Under the pieces are notes generated by a model, which was not told the DNA's origin, did no database searches, and was given only the letters and a program-made list of their open reading frames with translations. From Coriobacteriales bacterium (GTDB taxonomy: Bacteria; Actinomycetota; Coriobacteriia; Coriobacteriales; UBA8131), in NCBI GenBank assembly GCA_031254255.1, contig JAIRUT010000016.1, positions 1 through 8,806 of the forward strand: a DNA stretch of 8,806 nt, written 5' to 3'. This document shows, piece after piece, positions 6,426 through 8,806 of this stretch. Numbering within the stretch: the first letter of the stretch is position 1; every line of letters begins with the position of its first letter. The position numbers were made by a program, and so were the translations under genes.

Positions 6426-6698
6426 ATGAGTCAAAAAAGTAATAAAAGTCAGAAGAACCAGAATAGAAACAAGAGCAAGGGCAGCAGCGCCAGGAAGAAT
6501 GCCACTGTCGTCAGCAAAGCTTCGACAGTTGACAAGCAAACAGAGAGCAGAAAGCTGTCTCCCAAGCAGATATTCACAATCGTGATTGCTATCGTCTTGA
6601 TTTTGGCCCTGATGGTGCCAACTGCGGCCATCGGACTGGGAAGCTGCTCGGCAAGCAGTAAAACGAACACTACTGCTAGTCAGACTGGGAAAAGCTGA
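6426..6698 (+). CDS. Small lysine-rich single-pass membrane protein, possible lipoprotein
   Basis: I do not recognise this gene. From ATG 6426 it encodes 90 residues in three parts: a very hydrophilic Lys/Ser/Asn/Gln-rich N-terminus (1-48, 11 Lys), one strong helix (about 49-71, ending VPTAAIGL), and a short Ser/Thr-rich tail (72-90). The basic N-terminus predicts N-in, C-out topology. The sequence LGSC at 71-74 fits a loose lipobox, so Cys74 might be lipidated, leaving only a 17-residue mature peptide after a cytoplasmic region far longer than a normal signal peptide n-region. The frame extends upstream to GTG 6390. I prefer ATG 6426, with the weak site GGTGGG at 6417-6422, because composition changes sharply there. 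Aconitase follows after 71 nt, so the two may be cotranscribed. Confidence 0.65.
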   Translation: MSQKSNKSQKNQNRNKSKGSSARKNATVVSKASTVDKQTESRKLSPKQIFTIVIAIVLILALMVPTAAIGLGSCSASSKTNTTASQTGKS

Positions 6699-6704
6699 GA
6701 GAAA

Positions 6705-6719
6705 GCTTGGCGGCCAAGC
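6705..6719 (+). other. Short perfect hairpin after the small membrane protein gene
   Basis: GCTTGG (6705-6710) and CCAAGC (6714-6719) form a six-base stem with a CGG loop, seven bases after the stop codon. It is followed by CTTGCGGGG rather than a T-run, so it may stabilise the transcript end or separate the two cistrons but is not a convincing intrinsic terminator. Confidence 0.35.
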
Positions 6720-6769
6720 CTTGCGGGGAAACCTGACAGGAAGCCAGAATAAACCAATAGGAGATTGAA

Positions 6770-8806
6770 TTGAGCGCTATGACGAACGTGGCCGGAACGA
6801 ACCAGACTCTGGCCTATAAGGTTTTGCAAGACCATCTGCTGGCTGGCAAGTTGGCAGTCGGCGAGAGGATCACCATCCGCATTGACCAGACCCTGACTCA
6901 AGACAGTACGGGAACGATGGTCTACCTCCAGCTGGAGGCCATGGATATCGGCAAGGTGGCTACAGATCTTTCGGTTGCCTATATCGATCATAACACCTTG
7001 CAGACCGGATTCGAGAATGCCGACGATCACGCCTTCATCGAGAGCGTGGCCGCCCGTCATAACGTCATCTTCTCCAAACCTGGTGGCGGCATCTGCCACC
7101 AGCTGCATCTGGAAAACTACGGTATTCCCGGCAAGACCCTTCTGGGCAGTGACTCACATACACCCACAGGTGGCGGTTTGGGCATGTTGGCCATCGGCGC
7201 CGGTGGTTTGGACGTGGCCATTGCCATGGCTCAGGGCAGCTATTCGCTGACGGTTCCCAAGGTCATTGGTGTGCGCCTGACTGGGCGGCTGCGCCCTTGG
7301 GTATCCGCTAAGGATGTCATCCTTGAAGTATTGCGCCAACTCAGTGTCAAAGGTGGCGTGGGTGCGATAATCGAGTATTGCGGGAATGGCGTGGCAACGC
7401 TTTCCGTTACCGATCGGGCGACGATAACGAATATGGGTGCCGAGCTCGGTGCCACCACTTCGATATTTCCCTCAGACGAGAACACCCGCATCTTTCTGGC
7501 CCAAGAAGGTCGCGAGGAAGTCTGGGTGCCTCTGACGGCGGATGCTGATGCTGTCTACGACGAGATGCTGGAGATCGACCTCTCCACATTGGCGCCCATG
7601 GCAGCCAAGCCTCACAGTCCGGATAATGTCGAGGCCATCTCGACTATCGGCCCGCTGAAGGTTGACCAAGTGGCCATTGGCAGTTGTACGAATGCCTCCT
7701 ATTCCGACTTGATGAAGGTGGCTGCTATCCTGCGCGGGCAGCGCGTCCACCCCAAGGTCAGCTTGGTCATTGCCCCTGGTTCGGCAGCCATTCTGGCCGA
7801 GCTGGCGCGCAATGGTGCTCTGAGCGACATGATTGCCGCCGGTGCCCGGGTCATCGAATGCGCCTGTGGGCCTTGCATCGGGATGGGGCAGAGTCCCAAA
7901 AGTGGGGCAGTCAGCCTGCGTACCTTCAACCGCAATTTCAAGGGTCGGAGTGGCACCAGTGATGCCGATGTCTATCTGGTCAGTCCGGAGACAGCGGCCA
8001 TCTCTGCCATCACCGGGGTCTTGACCGAGGGGCTGGCCGAACACGGAGGTTTGGGTATCGACTTGGACTTGGACAAGATCCCCACCCTGACTGCCGATTT
8101 TGCCAGCGCCTACGCTTCTTTTGTGGAGCAGCCGCCCGCCCTGACTGATTCTGACGAGCTGCCAGCCTTGGTTATGGGCCCGAACATCAAGCCCTTCCCG
8201 CGTGGCCGGGCCGTGCCGACCGGCAGCGACATCAAGGGCAGCGTGGTGCTCGTGGCCGGAGACAACATCACCACCGATGACATCATGCCCTCCGACAGCA
8301 GGCTTTTGCCCTACCGCTCGAATATCCCGCATCTGGCCGAGTATTGCTTTGAGAAGATCGACCCCGAGTTTCCGGCTAAGGCAAAGGCTGCCCAGGGCAG
8401 CAATATCGCGGGCGCTGCGATAATCGGCGGTGACACTTATGGTCAGGGATCAAGCCGCGAGCATGCTGCCTTGGTTCCGCTCTATCTGGGAATCCGGATG
8501 GTGCTGGCCAAGAGTTTCGCGCGTATTCACAGAGCCAATCTGATCAACAACGGAATCCTACCCTTGGTCTTTGCTGATCCTGAGGATGCCGAGGCGATCA
8601 AAGCCGGTGACGTTTTGGTCTTTCCAGACGCGCACGCCCAGCTGGGCGGAGCATCTGCCGGGGATGCCCCTGCGGTTGCTGCTACAGGGGATGCCATGGG
8701 GGACGTTGCCGCTGTCGCTCCCGCCATTGCTGCTACAGGGGATGCCGCCGCCGCCACTTTCGCCACCAGCCCGGATTGCCTGACGGTTCAAAACCTCACG
8801 GGATCC
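6770..8806 (+). CDS. acn: Aconitate hydratase, Aquifex-type (3'-partial)
   Basis: Aconitase interconverts citrate and isocitrate through cis-aconitate, using a [4Fe-4S] cluster in the cytoplasm. The frame is open for 679 codons and runs off the right edge. It resembles the shorter Aquifex-type family of ~640-650 residues. Cluster ligands are Cys306 (GSCTN), Cys366 and Cys369 (CACGPCIGM). Other landmarks: YIDHNTLQTGFENADDH (71-87), LLGSDSHTPT (124-133), SPETAA (405-410), GDNITTDDI (497-505) opening the swivel domain, and YGQGSSREHAAL (557-568) with substrate-binding Ser/Arg. After FPDAHAQL, an Ala/Gly-rich insert (about 626-668) interrupts the conserved end before LTVQN. TTG 6770 is chosen because AGGAG (6759-6763) lies six bases before it; ATG 6779 would be 15 bases away. 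It is the first full-size gene after the small membrane protein and may share its transcript. Confidence 0.95.
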   Translation, partial: MSAMTNVAGTNQTLAYKVLQDHLLAGKLAVGERITIRIDQTLTQDSTGTMVYLQLEAMDIGKVATDLSVAYIDHNTLQTGFENADDHAFIESVAARHNVIFSKPGGGICHQLHLENYGIPGKTLLGSDSHTPTGGGLGMLAIGAGGLDVAIAMAQGSYSLTVPKVIGVRLTGRLRPWVSAKDVILEVLRQLSVKGGVGAIIEYCGNGVATLSVTDRATITNMGAELGATTSIFPSDENTRIFLAQEGREEVWVPLTADADAVYDEMLEIDLSTLAPMAAKPHSPDNVEAISTIGPLKVDQVAIGSCTNASYSDLMKVAAILRGQRVHPKVSLVIAPGSAAILAELARNGALSDMIAAGARVIECACGPCIGMGQSPKSGAVSLRTFNRNFKGRSGTSDADVYLVSPETAAISAITGVLTEGLAEHGGLGIDLDLDKIPTLTADFASAYASFVEQPPALTDSDELPALVMGPNIKPFPRGRAVPTGSDIKGSVVLVAGDNITTDDIMPSDSRLLPYRSNIPHLAEYCFEKIDPEFPAKAKAAQGSNIAGAAIIGGDTYGQGSSREHAALVPLYLGIRMVLAKSFARIHRANLINNGILPLVFADPEDAEAIKAGDVLVFPDAHAQLGGASAGDAPAVAATGDAMGDVAAVAPAIAATGDAAAATFATSPDCLTVQNLTGS
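8651..8746 (+). repeat. In-frame 18-20 bp repeats encoding an Ala/Gly/Asp-rich insert in aconitase
   Basis: A 20-bp sequence (TTGCTGCTACAGGGGATGCC) occurs exactly at 8676-8695 and 8727-8746, 51 bp apart (17 codons), and a diverged copy lies at 8651-8668. They encode ASAGDA, AATGDA and AATGDA within an insert rich in Ala. It falls in a surface-type linker between conserved FPD and LTVQN blocks near the aconitase C-terminus. Confidence 0.85.

Noticed and set aside
6705..6719. Intrinsic terminator between the small protein gene and aconitase
   Set aside because: Good short stem but no T-run follows.
7472..8332. A 286-codon open frame on the minus strand opposite aconitase
   Set aside because: It lies wholly opposite a gene with clear catalytic motifs, its translation is His/Gly/Gln-rich and resembles no protein, and such frames commonly arise opposite GC-rich genes.
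8801..8806. GGATCC at the right end as a cloning boundary
   Set aside because: It is a BamHI site, but the same hexamer occurs inside the window (e.g. 4588-4593), the left end shows no such site and the aconitase frame runs straight through, so chance cannot be excluded.

Overview
The window is a compact stretch of eight genes, all on the + strand: a System I cytochrome c maturation (ccm) operon, a lone amidohydrolase gene, a small membrane protein gene and an aconitase gene. Mid-range GC, Shine-Dalgarno sites of the GGAGG type, GTG and TTG starts, an Aquifex-type (short) aconitase and the order ccmF-A-B-C-D point to a respiring bacterium outside the Proteobacteria. Anaerobic Actinobacteria of the Coriobacteriia/Eggerthellaceae type are my best guess, from general familiarity rather than any decisive marker.

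Layout. Positions 1-2294 hold the heme lyase subunit CcmF, cut at the left edge. CcmA (2291-3040) and CcmB (3040-3759) follow with 4-nt and 1-nt overlaps, then CcmC (3833-4573) and a small CcmD-like protein (4586-4771). Together they form the heme-handling and heme-ligation part of System I. CcmE, if present, must lie upstream; no CcmG or CcmH thioreduction gene follows ccmD. A 170-bp gap leads to a metal-dependent amidohydrolase (4942-6297) of the aminodeoxyfutalosine/SAH/MTA deaminase and chlorohydrolase group. A structured 128-bp gap precedes a 90-residue one-pass membrane protein (6426-6698). The last gene, aconitase (6770 to the right edge), is cut at its 3' end.

How they fit together. 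CcmA/B/C/D deliver heme to CcmE, and CcmF ligates it to apocytochrome c outside the membrane. The amidohydrolase could belong to futalosine-type menaquinone synthesis, which would supply the quinone for the same respiratory chain, but this is inference. Aconitase is central carbon metabolism.

The most unusual signals are: in-frame low-complexity repeat peptides inserted at variable places of two otherwise conserved proteins (CcmF at both ends, aconitase near its C-terminus); an amidohydrolase that keeps all five metal ligands but has Gly where the catalytic Glu normally sits; and a set of competing inverted repeats upstream of the small membrane protein. I saw no RNA genes, CRISPR array, insertion sequence or phage gene.
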